Of a stretch of DNA of 20,558 nt, positions 1-7,364 are shown one piece after another. The stretch is from NCBI GenBank assembly GCA_017991025.1, contig JAGNMT010000010.1, positions 1-20,558 on the forward strand. The letters run 5' to 3'. This stretch comes from Verrucomicrobiales bacterium (GTDB taxonomy: Bacteria > Verrucomicrobiota > Verrucomicrobiia > Verrucomicrobiales > DEV007). The number at the start of each line of letters is the position of its first letter. Within the stretch, counting starts at the first letter, position 1. Under the pieces are notes generated by a model. The model saw only the letters and a list, made by a program, of their open reading frames with translations, made no database searches and was not told the DNA's origin. Made by a program: the position numbers and the translations under genes.

Positions 1-1
1 T

Positions 2-1411
2 ATTAGTTTTGCAGATTCCCGAAAAACGCTCGGACCTTGGGTGCTTTTTCTTTCGATTCTGGTGGTGTATGCATGGGCATACAGCTATCTCGGTGCTACC
101 CTGATCCTTGAGAAGAACACCGTCAGAACGGGACAGCCTCAAGCCGGTTTTATTGATGCTGTCTATCAATCAGCTTCGATCAGCGGGCCAGCAAAGAGGG
201 GTGAAACTTCGATCTCTTCGGTTTTCACGAAGGCTTTTCCGCAATACACCGATGGTATCGTTGATCCGCTCTTTCCGTGGTTGTTGCGTGGCTATGCCAC
301 TGAGCCGCCTGATGTGGTTTTTGAGGCGGGAAAATGGTTGAACTTGATTCTGTCGGGCGGGCTCCTTCTTGCATTCGGAATCGCTGCCGCAAAGGCGTTC
401 TCCTTTTCGGGCGCGGCGGCTATCATTCTCATGGGCGGTTTTGGCATCATACTTGAGCGGTCTGCCTATTTCAGTCCCGATGCACTTTATTACCTGCTTG
501 TTGTTCTGACCTGGCTTTGTGCGCTAAGTTTGATCAGGCAGAACGTCCTTTGGTTATATGGGGTTTTCGGCGTGCTTCTTGGGTTAAGCTACCTCGCAAA
601 ACCTCTTATCTGGCCCCTTGTCTTCGGTTTTGTCGTTGTTTCCGTCGCCCGTTCCATCTGGGTTGCGTTGAGTTCCCGAAAAGATAAGGGGAACGACGGG
701 ATCTGGAGCCCATCAAATCAGTTGGTCGGGTTTGCGATGATGATTTCGGCATTCCTCCTCGTCACCGGGCCTCGCCTGAGTTACGCGAACACTCAATTCG
801 GAGACCCCTTTCATTCCTATCAGGATTATTATGTCTGGTTTGACACTCCTTCCGAGGCGGTGCGCTTTCAACAGGAGCATCCCGGAAAGGCGGAACTCTC
901 TGCACTAACGATGAGCGAAAAGCCGGGACCGGTTAAGTATATCCGGGAAAATGGCAGTGCGGCTTTGGTGAAACGGAGCTGGGAGGGGGCCCTCGCACAG
1001 GTGAAGTCGAGTGTTCTTGGGCGCGGGGGATGGATACTCATCTACGGTTTTTTTGTGTTCCTCGTCATTGCCGGCATTCATCGTTGGGCGGCATTTCATC
1101 AGAAAGATGAAGTCTGGCAGGTGCGGGGTACCAGTGCCCGCTGGATGCTACTTTTCCTGGGAGCGGTGGTTTCGGTGACGCTCCTTTATACGGGAGTGGG
1201 CAATCCAGTCATTCAATACAGCGCCATGACTACGTCACTATTTCTGCCTATTCTGGTGACGTTTATTTGGATATCAGAGCGCTATCGACGACAGCTTCAG
1301 CGCTCGAATATCGCGAAGCTGGTCAACCGGATTTATGCCGTTCTAATGGCTGGCCCCATTGCGTGGATCACCATTCGCATCATTATAGCAGTGGGGGCAC
1401 CCCTGGTCTGA
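2..1411 (+). CDS. Polytopic membrane protein, GT-C glycosyltransferase-like (5' end outside window)
   Basis: The reading frame is open to the left edge; the first possible start inside is a GTG at 41, but 13 sense codons precede it, so the gene is probably truncated by the window. The visible part (about 470 residues) has some 10 hydrophobic segments. One lies at the very start, followed by a soluble loop of roughly 80 residues containing the stretch DGIVDPLFPWLLRGY, then a cluster of helices with LSYLAKPLIWPL, a second soluble loop (about residues 260-330 from the GTG) and four C-terminal helices. One N-terminal helix, a large extracytoplasmic loop with acidic residues, then many helices is the general plan of GT-C (GT39/ArnT-like) enzymes that move sugars from polyprenyl phosphates. 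That function is inferred from architecture only; no catalytic motif is certain. It converges on the next gene with a 7-bp gap. Confidence 0.75.
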   Translation: MSFADSRKTLGPWVLFLSILVVYAWAYSYLGATLILEKNTVRTGQPQAGFIDAVYQSASISGPAKRGETSISSVFTKAFPQYTDGIVDPLFPWLLRGYATEPPDVVFEAGKWLNLILSGGLLLAFGIAAAKAFSFSGAAAIILMGGFGIILERSAYFSPDALYYLLVVLTWLCALSLIRQNVLWLYGVFGVLLGLSYLAKPLIWPLVFGFVVVSVARSIWVALSSRKDKGNDGIWSPSNQLVGFAMMISAFLLVTGPRLSYANTQFGDPFHSYQDYYVWFDTPSEAVRFQQEHPGKAELSALTMSEKPGPVKYIRENGSAALVKRSWEGALAQVKSSVLGRGGWILIYGFFVFLVIAGIHRWAAFHQKDEVWQVRGTSARWMLLFLGAVVSVTLLYTGVGNPVIQYSAMTTSLFLPILVTFIWISERYRRQLQRSNIAKLVNRIYAVLMAGPIAWITIRIIIAVGAPLV

Positions 1412-1418
1412 CAATAGC

Positions 1419-2138
1419 CTAAATCGCGTCCTGAAGTCGTCGAACCAGAGCTTTGACTTTTGTTGCCGCCCAGATCTGATGAAAACTCACTTCGGGCGAG
1501 TCACCGGTGGTAAAGAAATCGACAGTGCCTATTCCAAGCATTCCGGTTAGCCCCCGGCACGTCACGTTGATCGCCCGGATGTCGCCGATTCGGACTTCTT
1601 TTGAACTCCGGGCGATCAGGCCTGTGACCATCTCGACCCGCCTTGGCATGATCTGATAGTCGCGGGTGAATCGTATGAAACTTAGATAAACCAGACCGAG
1701 GAGTGAGATTCCGATTCCGGCGGCGGTGAACGTGGGATCAATTGGAAACAGCCAGATCCCGCCGGTGACTCCCGCGACCAGGCAAAAGAGAGCCAGGGGG
1801 CTGCTCACGATGGACGGATGTCCGGCGTAGAGGAGAGTTCTGGTGTCGGTAACCGGGTTGTCGGATTCCGTTTCGTAAGGCGGGCCTTCGGAGGAAGTGG
1901 AGCCTGATTCGCGGCTGCGAGTCCGCGCACGGCGTGAGATCGAAAGATCGGATTTTTCCCAGTCGAGAACATCCTTGAGGCGTTCACATTCGGTAGCGCC
2001 AGCCCTAAGGCAGATGTCTTCGTAGGAGAACTCGCCTTCTTCCAGTCCGTCGAGGAGTTCATTAATCTCGAAAGGCCCGAGCTTCCTGCCTTTCTTAAGG
2101 ACAAAAATTTCCTCATCGACTGGATACGCGTCGTCCAT
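1419..2138 (-). CDS. GYF_2 domain plus bacterial PH (bPH_2) domain membrane protein
   Basis: The 239-residue protein has two recognisable parts. Residues about 11-60 look like a GYF_2 (DUF4339) domain: a short strand, then GRKLGPFEINELLDGLEEGE, matching the usual K-G-P-F-x-x-x-E-L pattern. A Ser/Arg-rich linker (61-100) follows. Residues 101-236 resemble the bPH_2 family: two adjacent membrane helices (about 113-131 and 137-155), then a strand-rich segment with RDYQIMPRRVEMVTGLI and a conserved-type GMLGIGTVDFFTTG turn. Both domains are usually taken as protein or membrane binding modules; no enzyme activity is expected. Its ATG shares a base with the stop of the preceding gene (TAATG), so translation is probably coupled. 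It is the last gene of the minus-strand unit, and no terminator is visible before the convergent gene. Confidence 0.85.
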   Translation of the reverse strand: MDDAYPVDEEIFVLKKGRKLGPFEINELLDGLEEGEFSYEDICLRAGATECERLKDVLDWEKSDLSISRRARTRSRESGSTSSEGPPYETESDNPVTDTRTLLYAGHPSIVSSPLALFCLVAGVTGGIWLFPIDPTFTAAGIGISLLGLVYLSFIRFTRDYQIMPRRVEMVTGLIARSSKEVRIGDIRAINVTCRGLTGMLGIGTVDFFTTGDSPEVSFHQIWAATKVKALVRRLQDAI

Positions 2139-2653
2139 TACGGGGCATTGGATTCAGGCGCGACGATTTCGGGAAGAAGGTCCTCCCTTCCCAAAAGCGC
2201 CGGAATATTCAGGGCGGCAAGCGCGGAGCCTTCTGCGCGAAGCAGGATTGCTTCAAGCGGTGCGATGCGATCCATTTCGCCGATCGTCGTGTGGACGAGA
2301 CCCTGGATGATGGAGAGATCTCCCTGCGGTGTCGGGAAAAGGTTTGATACCCGGAAGACAAGCTGACCGGCATCCCAATCCATTTCGAAATTTCCCACGG
2401 TTAGGGTCTGGTTCACGCGCATGGCCAATTCGGCGACCCGGTCCCGATGGAGGGGATCATGTGATCTCCGCGGAGACTCCGAAACGACAGAGACGGCGGC
2501 GAGGGCCTCGAATACCTGCAGGTGCAGATCTACCCGGGTATGGTGCGCTTCGAAACCGGCGCGAATCACCTCCCGTCCCGCGACTTCGGTAAAGGCCCAG
2601 CCTGCTTCTGAAAAGGCGGCGAGAACGGTGGAGTAGAGTTCGGAGTGGGCCAT
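2138..2653 (-). CDS. YbjN-like domain protein
   Basis: This is a 171-residue soluble protein without signal peptide or membrane segment. The central run (residues about 75-115), MRVNQTLTVGNFEMDWDAG followed by LVFRVSNLF, fits the YbjN family (bacterial sensory transduction regulator, PF10722), where a helix reading N-x-x-L-x-x-G-x-F-x-x-D is followed by strands. Residues 118-150 form the usual C-terminal helix that ends in a buried dimer-type surface. Family members have a fold like type III secretion chaperones and mostly unknown roles; YbjN in Escherichia coli is linked to stress and motility phenotypes. It begins 8 nt after the stop of the permease gene and overlaps the following gene by one base. 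A chaperone or adaptor role for the membrane partners is a guess from context. Confidence 0.75.
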   Translation of the reverse strand: MAHSELYSTVLAAFSEAGWAFTEVAGREVIRAGFEAHHTRVDLHLQVFEALAAVSVVSESPRRSHDPLHRDRVAELAMRVNQTLTVGNFEMDWDAGQLVFRVSNLFPTPQGDLSIIQGLVHTTIGEMDRIAPLEAILLRAEGSALAALNIPALLGREDLLPEIVAPESNAP

Positions 2654-2661
2654 GAGACGTA

Positions 2662-3618
2662 TCAGAAAAGAGGCCTGTCCCGCTCTGTCTTCAAGTCATT
2701 TTTGAGACGGGGACTGCGATCAATGAGGAGGGCGAGGGCGATTAGAATCGCGAGAGTGACGAGGCTCACGGTCGTCCCTCCGAGCGATAGGGCTAGCGTG
2801 TGTATCAGGAGGGTGAGAAACATGAAAATAAAAATCAGAGCGGTGGTTGGAGGATCGATCGAGTTTGAATCAAGCTTCAATTTTGAGCGGCCCAGTTGCA
2901 GAGAGAGGATAATGCAGAGTGCTGTTATAAGGCCACGGCCGGCGAGATCGAGCGCGGCGTTGGCCGGGCTGCCCCCCATTATCGCCGACCGGATAGCGTA
3001 ACTTCCGCTTGAAAAATTGTAGAATAATACCAGCAGCAGAATGATAAAAAGACGCCAGACATAGCTGGAGAAGGCAGATGCTCCGATAATGATCGCATTC
3101 ATTGCCATGTTCGAAAACAGGAGGCTGAACATCGTTCCGAACAGGGTTGTCAGCTCAACGCCTCCGAGAAAGTAACGGATCAAAAAGTAAGGCAGGAGAG
3201 AGGTCAGTAAGAGGGTGCTCAGAGTTGAGGCCACGAGCAGTTTCCCTCTGACGATTTGCCAGCGGGAGAGCTGCGACGTGAGAAGGAGTTCTACATTTCT
3301 TCCTCTTCCCAGCTCCGGTTGCAGCGCATCAAAAAGCGACAGCGGGAGAAGCAGGCCAAAGACGATCGAGGTGATCCCGGCGAATGCGCCGGAGAAAAGG
3401 GGCCCGATGCCCGAGGTGCCAAGTAATTCCATGACGGCCCATTCGACCAGGGCCGCAAGCATCGCGATACTCTGGAGAACGAGAAACCCCCAGACGAAGA
3501 ATCGGGCGCGAAGCCCCTGGCGGAGATCCCGGACAAAAATGGGACTGAGCCAGTCCGGGAACTCAGAAACAGACAGGGACACGTCGACAGGGTGACGTGA
3601 TCCTGCGAGCGAACTCAT
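2662..3618 (-). CDS. ABC-2-type permease-like integral membrane protein
   Basis: The 318-residue protein has an N-terminal cytoplasmic stretch ending in DWLSPIFVRDLRQGLRARFF, a typical lead-in of ABC-2 permeases (an amphipathic helix running into TM1), then about eight to nine hydrophobic segments. Between the second and third lies the cytoplasmic segment ELLLTSQLSRWQIVRGKLL, which matches the coupling-helix region of ABC-2 family proteins (L-L-x-T-P-x-S-x-x-x-I-x-x-G-K). No ATPase gene is present in the window, so it either pairs with one elsewhere or is not a transporter in the strict sense. The start ATG overlaps the preceding stop (ATGA), which indicates translational coupling with the secreted-protein gene upstream. 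Substrate unknown. Confidence 0.8.
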   Translation of the reverse strand: MSSLAGSRHPVDVSLSVSEFPDWLSPIFVRDLRQGLRARFFVWGFLVLQSIAMLAALVEWAVMELLGTSGIGPLFSGAFAGITSIVFGLLLPLSLFDALQPELGRGRNVELLLTSQLSRWQIVRGKLLVASTLSTLLLTSLLPYFLIRYFLGGVELTTLFGTMFSLLFSNMAMNAIIIGASAFSSYVWRLFIILLLVLFYNFSSGSYAIRSAIMGGSPANAALDLAGRGLITALCIILSLQLGRSKLKLDSNSIDPPTTALIFIFMFLTLLIHTLALSLGGTTVSLVTLAILIALALLIDRSPRLKNDLKTERDRPLF

Positions 3619-4538
3619 GGCACAGGATTGAGCACAACCTTCTGCACGTCCATGACGGCACCACCCTTCTTCTCGAGAGGAACGATGGCGAGACGGTTTT
3701 CGCCTTTCACTTTCAAATCGGCGCTCCCTATTTTCAGCTCACGCCATTTTTGAAATCCGCCGGTGTCCTCGACGGAGAATTCCAGGGTCTGATCATTGAG
3801 TAGTAATGCGACTTTGCTGCCCTGACTGCCGGAATCGCATCCATAATGGAGTGTGATGTCGAACTTTCCGGGAGTACTCACCTCGAAAACCCACTCGGCC
3901 CAGTCTTCTTTGAGTTTCCAATAGCCTAGACAGTTCTTTTCGGGCTTCGGCTCGTAGCGCATTTCTTCGGCGTAGACGGTCGCGGACTTGGCATTCAATT
4001 CAATGGAGCCGTCGATCGACTGGCCATGAGGCTCGGATTCCGGCGCGGGTGTGAAGTGAATGCCTTTGACCTGAAACGCCGGCACGTTGGACTGGTCGCC
4101 GGTTAACAGCATCACGGGATAGTCTCCCTTTTCGGCAAGGTATATCGAACCCAGAATGAGAGGTTCATTGTTGCTCAGTGGATTCGTTCGCGGTGCGTAG
4201 CTCTTGAGCACGGCATCATTTCCCACTTTTAGCTGAACGCCGAGTTTTGGCCGGAGCGAATCATAAACAAGACCGGCATAATAATTTCCCCACCGGTCGA
4301 GCTTCATTGTCCAGTTCCAGTTGGCGAAATGGCTTCCCGGGACATAGGTCCCGTCCTTGGCGTCCAGGGTGAAGGTTCCCCGGGTGCGATCCACTTTCAT
4401 GGCAAACTCGGCGGCTTTCTCCTGCTTTTCGCCTTCGCCAAACGGATCCGGCGGGATATTTGAGGTTGCCGCCTCCTGGCTGAAAGCGTTCAGAGAAGCG
4501 AGTAAAAGGGCTGGAAGGAGAAGGCGGGAGAATTTCAT
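3615..4538 (-). CDS. Secreted protein with C-terminal DUF5077-like domain
   Basis: The start chosen is the ATG at 4538, because it places a clear signal peptide at the N-terminus (MKFSRLLLPALLLASLNAFS, cleavage likely just after); an in-frame ATG 13 codons upstream (4577) would bury it. The mature protein is about 287 residues. The C-terminal 110 residues (LGYWKLKEDWAEWVFEV, then FDITLHYGCDSGSQGSKV, then FSVEDTGGFQKW) closely follow the pattern of a beta-sandwich module (DUF5077/CBM-like) often found attached to sulfatases and fucosidases in Planctomycetes and Verrucomicrobia. The N-terminal 170 residues, rich in aromatic residues (HFANWNWTMKLDRWGNYYAG), resemble nothing I recognise but repeat a similar sandwich-like strand pattern. 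No catalytic motif is seen. It is the first gene of the four-gene minus-strand unit. No Shine-Dalgarno sequence precedes the start. Confidence 0.85.
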   Translation of the reverse strand: MKFSRLLLPALLLASLNAFSQEAATSNIPPDPFGEGEKQEKAAEFAMKVDRTRGTFTLDAKDGTYVPGSHFANWNWTMKLDRWGNYYAGLVYDSLRPKLGVQLKVGNDAVLKSYAPRTNPLSNNEPLILGSIYLAEKGDYPVMLLTGDQSNVPAFQVKGIHFTPAPESEPHGQSIDGSIELNAKSATVYAEEMRYEPKPEKNCLGYWKLKEDWAEWVFEVSTPGKFDITLHYGCDSGSQGSKVALLLNDQTLEFSVEDTGGFQKWRELKIGSADLKVKGENRLAIVPLEKKGGAVMDVQKVVLNPVP

Positions 4539-4675
4539 GAGGGGACTGTATCGGATTCGGAATTTTATCGCAACCATGGAATGCGACGGATTAAAAACAG
4601 AATTGGGGGCCCTGGGGCACTGCCCGAAACCTTTAACGGAGACGGCATGTTTGCGAATTCAGGGGAAACTGACGC

Positions 4676-4703
4676 TTGAGACCCTCTGCTTCCCGTGTAA
4701 TCT
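4676..4703 (+). promoter_or_regulatory. Sigma-70-type promoter of tRNA-Arg
   Basis: TTGAGA (4676-4681) and TAATCT (4698-4703) are separated by 16 bp, and the expected start of transcription falls within a few bases of the tRNA 5' end at 4713. Both hexamers are close to consensus and no other gene lies downstream in this orientation. Confidence 0.65.
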
Positions 4704-4712
4704 AGGGGCTCA

Positions 4713-4784
4713 GTCCCCGTAGTTCAACGGATAGAACAAGGGTTTCCTAAACCTTAGATACAGGTTCGATTCCTGTCGGGGACG
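4713..4784 (+). tRNA. tRNA-Arg, anticodon CCT
   Basis: A complete cloverleaf can be drawn. The acceptor stem GTCCCCG pairs with CGGGGAC, the D stem is GTTC/GAAC, the anticodon stem AGGGT/ACCTT (one G-T pair) holds the loop TTCCTAA with anticodon CCT, which reads AGG, and the T stem ACAGG/CCTGT holds the loop TTCGATT. The discriminator base is G and the CCA end is not encoded, so it must be added by a nucleotidyltransferase. It has its own promoter and faces tRNA-Pro across the tandem repeats. Confidence 0.95.
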
Positions 4785-4814
4785 CTGTTATGCTGCGGCA
4801 AGCGAGAATGCCCC

Positions 4815-4968
4815 CGGGGTGACTGGATTAACCCGCTCCTCCGTCGCCGCGTTTTGCGGTGTGGTTCGCTTTGCTCACTTGATGCGATCGCTCCCGCGAC
4901 GTGGCAGGCAAACCGGCGGGCTGGTTCTCATCCAGTCTTTTCCTCATTCTTTCGCTTCGCGAAAAAAT
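4815..4968 (-). repeat. tRNA-Pro-tail repeat, distal copy (154 bp)
   Basis: This is the farther of two head-to-tail 154-bp units lying directly downstream of tRNA-Pro on the minus strand. The unit ends (minus strand) in AATCCAGTCACCCCG, which is identical to the last 15 nt of the tRNA gene before its discriminator base. It differs from the other copy at only three positions, 4833, 4841 and 4854. It holds a 9-bp hairpin with a 3-nt loop (4947-4967) just after the T6 tract, and a minus-strand 39-codon ORF (4947 to 4828). The 337-bp gap between the two tRNAs contains nothing else except about 30 bp after tRNA-Arg. Confidence 0.9.
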
Positions 4969-5122
4969 CGGGGTGACTGGATTAACGCGCTCCTTCGTCG
5001 CCGCGTTCTGCGGTGTGGTTCGCTTTGCTCACTTGATGCGATCGCTCCCGCGACGTGGCAGGCAAACCGGCGGGCTGGTTCTCATCCAGTCTTTTCCTCA
5101 TTCTTTCGCTTCGCGAAAAAAT
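4969..5122 (-). repeat. tRNA-Pro-tail repeat, proximal copy (154 bp)
   Basis: This copy begins, in the minus direction, immediately after the last paired base of tRNA-Pro: discriminator A, then T6, then a 9-bp hairpin (5101-5121). It ends at 4969 in another copy of the tRNA's terminal 15 nt. The period between the three copies of the tRNA tail (4815, 4969, 5123) is exactly 154 bp twice. A 39-codon ORF (5101 to 4982) occupies most of the unit and encodes a basic peptide that begins MRKRLDENQPAG. The arrangement parallels the rtT repeats after Escherichia coli tyrT, although the sequence itself is not one I can match to a named element. Confidence 0.9.
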
Positions 5123-5195
5123 CGGGGTGACTGGATTCGAACCAGCGACCTCCTGTTCCCAAAACAGGCGCACTACCAAGCTGTGCTACACCCCG
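5122..5195 (-). tRNA. tRNA-Pro, anticodon TGG
   Basis: On the minus strand the acceptor stem CGGGGTG pairs with CACCCCG, the D arm reads GCACAGCTTGGTAGTGC, the anticodon stem CCTGT/ACAGG holds the loop TTTGGGA with anticodon TGG, and the T arm is CTGGTTCGAATCCAG. The 5' base C and the D-arm sequence are typical of bacterial tRNA-Pro. The discriminator is A and CCA is not encoded; T6 follows at once. The last 15 paired nucleotides are the sequence that recurs at the end of each downstream 154-bp repeat. Confidence 0.96.
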
Positions 5196-5221
5196 TCGAG
5201 GTCGGAACCTGCGCGGGTCGT

Positions 5222-5249
5222 ATTGTCCTGCCTTTACCGGGGGATTCAA
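5222..5249 (-). promoter_or_regulatory. Possible promoter of tRNA-Pro
   Basis: On the minus strand TTGAAT (5249-5244) and GACAAT (5227-5222) are spaced by 16 bp and lie 26 bp before the tRNA 5' end. Each hexamer matches the sigma-70 consensus at four of six positions. The placement is right, but the match is only fair. Confidence 0.4.
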
Positions 5250-5367
5250 GCGGCAATTTGCGAGAGGGGTGCTTCAATTGACGAGACAATGCCGGTTCTT
5301 GAGGATTATGTTGGCATTTCGTGAGGTATTTGCCTGCTTTGGCTCGCATTCCCGTTTGTAATTGCTG

Positions 5368-5373
5368 TAAAAT
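5368..5373 (+). promoter_or_regulatory. Possible -10 element for thrS
   Basis: TAAAAT, preceded directly by TG, lies 32 bp before the thrS start in an AT-rich stretch that ends in T7. I find no good -35 hexamer at 16-18 bp, so this is weak. No T-box, riboswitch or tRNA-like operator is evident in the 210 bp between tRNA-Pro and thrS. Confidence 0.25.
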
Positions 5374-5405
5374 ACGTACTTTGTTGACCCGAAATTTTTT
5401 TGAAC

Positions 5406-7292
5406 ATGGCGGACTCCCAAGAACATCAGCGAAAATCCCTGGAAGAGCGAGGTCAGATGTCTGAGCTCGATCGCTTGCGTCATTCCTGCGCTCATATTCT
5501 CGCCACCGCGATTGCAAAGCTCTGGCCCGATGCCCAGTTCGCAGGCGGGCCGCCGGTGGAAAATGGTTTTTATTACGATGTCGATCTTTCCCATCGCATC
5601 ACTCCCGACGACTTTGAAAAAATCGAGGCCGAGATGCTCGCTATCGTAAAAGAGAATCAGGTGTTCGAGCGGATCGAAGTTTCCCGGGAGGACGCCCTTG
5701 TGCTGGCAACGTCCGGCCGTCTCGCCGCGCTCGCCGAGCGCACTGTCCCGAGCCAGTTTAAGATTGACCTCCTCGGTGACATTCCCCAAGGCGAAGCCAT
5801 TTCCATTTATAAGAACGGCGACTTCTGGGATCTTTGTGCGGGACCGCACGTTCCTCGCACCGGCAATTGCAAGGCTTTCAAAATCATGAATGTCGCGAGC
5901 GCCTTCTACAAGGGCGATGCGTCGAATCCCCAGTTGCAGAGGGTTTACGGAACCGCGTTTAAGAACAAGCAGGAGCTGACCGAGCACCTTGAAAGGTTAG
6001 AGGAGGCAAAGCTGCGCGATCATCGCAAGCTGGGAAAGGAGCTCGATCTTTTCCATATCGACGAAGCAGTCGGTCAGGGACTTATTCTCTGGAAGCCCAA
6101 CGGAGCCGTGATCCGGCAGGAGTTGCAAAACTTCATCAGCATTCATCTTGAGCGTCAGGGCTACAGTCAGGTTTTCACCCCGCACATCGGAAAACTCGGG
6201 CTTTACCGGACCTCGGGTCACTTTCCCTACTATGCGGAATCGCAGTTTCCGCCGGTGGTCGAGAGGGAGAGTCTGAAAGCGCTCGCCGACGAGGGGTGCG
6301 GATGCGGGGAACTCTCGAACCGGCTCGAATCGGGAGAGATCGACGGCTTTCTCCTGAAGCCGATGAACTGCCCTCATCACATTAAAATATTTCAGAGCAA
6401 TCACCACAGCTACCGGGACCTGCCGGTGCGACTGGCCGAGTTCGGCACCGTATATCGATGGGAGCAGTCCGGTGAACTGGGCGGGATGACGAGGGTTCGT
6501 TGCTTCACGCAGGACGACGCGCATCTTTTTTGCACCGAAGATCAAGTCCGGGATGAGATCATAGGCTGTCTTGAGCTCGTCAAGATCGTATTGGGAACTC
6601 TCGGGATGAACGATTACCGGGTCCGCGTTGGGTTGCGGGATCCCGATTCGACCAAGTATGTGGGAGATCCCGAGAAGTGGGACCGTGCCGAGTCAGCGCT
6701 GCGTGAAGCGGCCGCGACCCTCGGGACCGAGTTTACCGAAGAACCTGGCGAGGCGGCCTTTTACGGTCCGAAGATTGATTTTGTGGTGAAGGATGTCATC
6801 GGCCGCGAATGGCAACTCGGCACGGTGCAGGTTGATTACAATCTTCCCGAGCGATTCGGCCTCGAATATATCGGTGCCGATAACGCTCCGCATCGTCCCG
6901 TCATGATCCATCGGGCCCCATTCGGTTCGATGGAGCGTTTTGTCGGGGTGCTCATCGAACACTTCGCGGGTAAGTTCCCGACCTGGCTTTCTCCCGAGCA
7001 GGTCAGGATCATCCCTATCTCGGAAAAGTTCATCGAATCCGCTGCCGCCGTCTACGAAAGTCTTCGCGAAGCGGGGATTCGGGTGAAGGTGGATCGCTCA
7101 AATGAGAAGGTGGGGGCCAAAATTCGTCTTGCTCAGCTCGCTAGGATTCCGTATATGTTAATCATCGGAGCAAAAGAACAGGAATCGGATCAGGTTTCCG
7201 TCCGTCATCGTGATCGCGGTGATGAGGGCGCTCTTGGCGTCGACATCTTCAAGGAGAAGATCGTTGCCGAGATTCGCTCACGCAGCTTATGA
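5406..7292 (+). CDS. thrS: Threonyl-tRNA synthetase lacking the TGS domain
   Basis: ThrRS charges tRNA-Thr with threonine. The ATG at 5406 is preferred to a TTG two codons upstream; an in-frame TGA at 5385 rules out a longer N-terminus. The 628-residue protein starts directly at the editing domain, so the usual N-terminal TGS domain of about 60 residues is absent. Editing-site motifs are intact: HSCAH (26-30) and CAGPH (144-148). The catalytic domain has the zinc ligands C322 (MNCPHH), H373 (QDDAH) and H502 (MIHRA), and class II motif 2 lies around residues 340-365. The anticodon-binding domain starts near 530 (VRIIPISEKF). Two oddities: MNCPHH replaces the commoner MNCPGH, and an insert at about 285-315 contains GCGCGE with cysteines C298 and C300. 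It is followed by infC after a 171-bp leader. Confidence 0.97.
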   Translation: MADSQEHQRKSLEERGQMSELDRLRHSCAHILATAIAKLWPDAQFAGGPPVENGFYYDVDLSHRITPDDFEKIEAEMLAIVKENQVFERIEVSREDALVLATSGRLAALAERTVPSQFKIDLLGDIPQGEAISIYKNGDFWDLCAGPHVPRTGNCKAFKIMNVASAFYKGDASNPQLQRVYGTAFKNKQELTEHLERLEEAKLRDHRKLGKELDLFHIDEAVGQGLILWKPNGAVIRQELQNFISIHLERQGYSQVFTPHIGKLGLYRTSGHFPYYAESQFPPVVERESLKALADEGCGCGELSNRLESGEIDGFLLKPMNCPHHIKIFQSNHHSYRDLPVRLAEFGTVYRWEQSGELGGMTRVRCFTQDDAHLFCTEDQVRDEIIGCLELVKIVLGTLGMNDYRVRVGLRDPDSTKYVGDPEKWDRAESALREAAATLGTEFTEEPGEAAFYGPKIDFVVKDVIGREWQLGTVQVDYNLPERFGLEYIGADNAPHRPVMIHRAPFGSMERFVGVLIEHFAGKFPTWLSPEQVRIIPISEKFIESAAAVYESLREAGIRVKVDRSNEKVGAKIRLAQLARIPYMLIIGAKEQESDQVSVRHRDRGDEGALGVDIFKEKIVAEIRSRSL

Positions 7293-7335
7293 CAGAGCGG
7301 GCAGGTCATCATCGTCACGAAAGCGGCGTGATTTT

Positions 7336-7362
7336 TTGGCACTCTGTTCTTGCCAATTTTTT
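7336..7362 (+). terminator. Weak intrinsic terminator or attenuator after thrS
   Basis: TTGGCA (7336-7341) and TGCCAA (7351-7356) form a 6-bp stem with a 9-nt loop, followed at once by T6 (7357-7362). The stem is short, so read-through into infC is likely. It lies between thrS and the infC start. Confidence 0.4.
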
Positions 7363-7364
7363 CC

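Noticed and set aside
4815..5130. CRISPR-like array between the tRNAs
   Set aside because: The units are 154 bp, directly adjacent, and have no variable spacers; this is a tandem duplication bounded by tRNA tails.
5122..5195. attB-type integration site with a genomic island at tRNA-Pro
   Set aside because: The tRNA tail is duplicated, but only at 154-bp spacing; no integrase or cargo lies between the copies.
4819..5324. Several plus-strand frames of 89-126 codons in the repeat region
   Set aside because: They read antisense through the repeats and tRNA-Pro, repeat each other because of the duplication, and encode nothing family-like.
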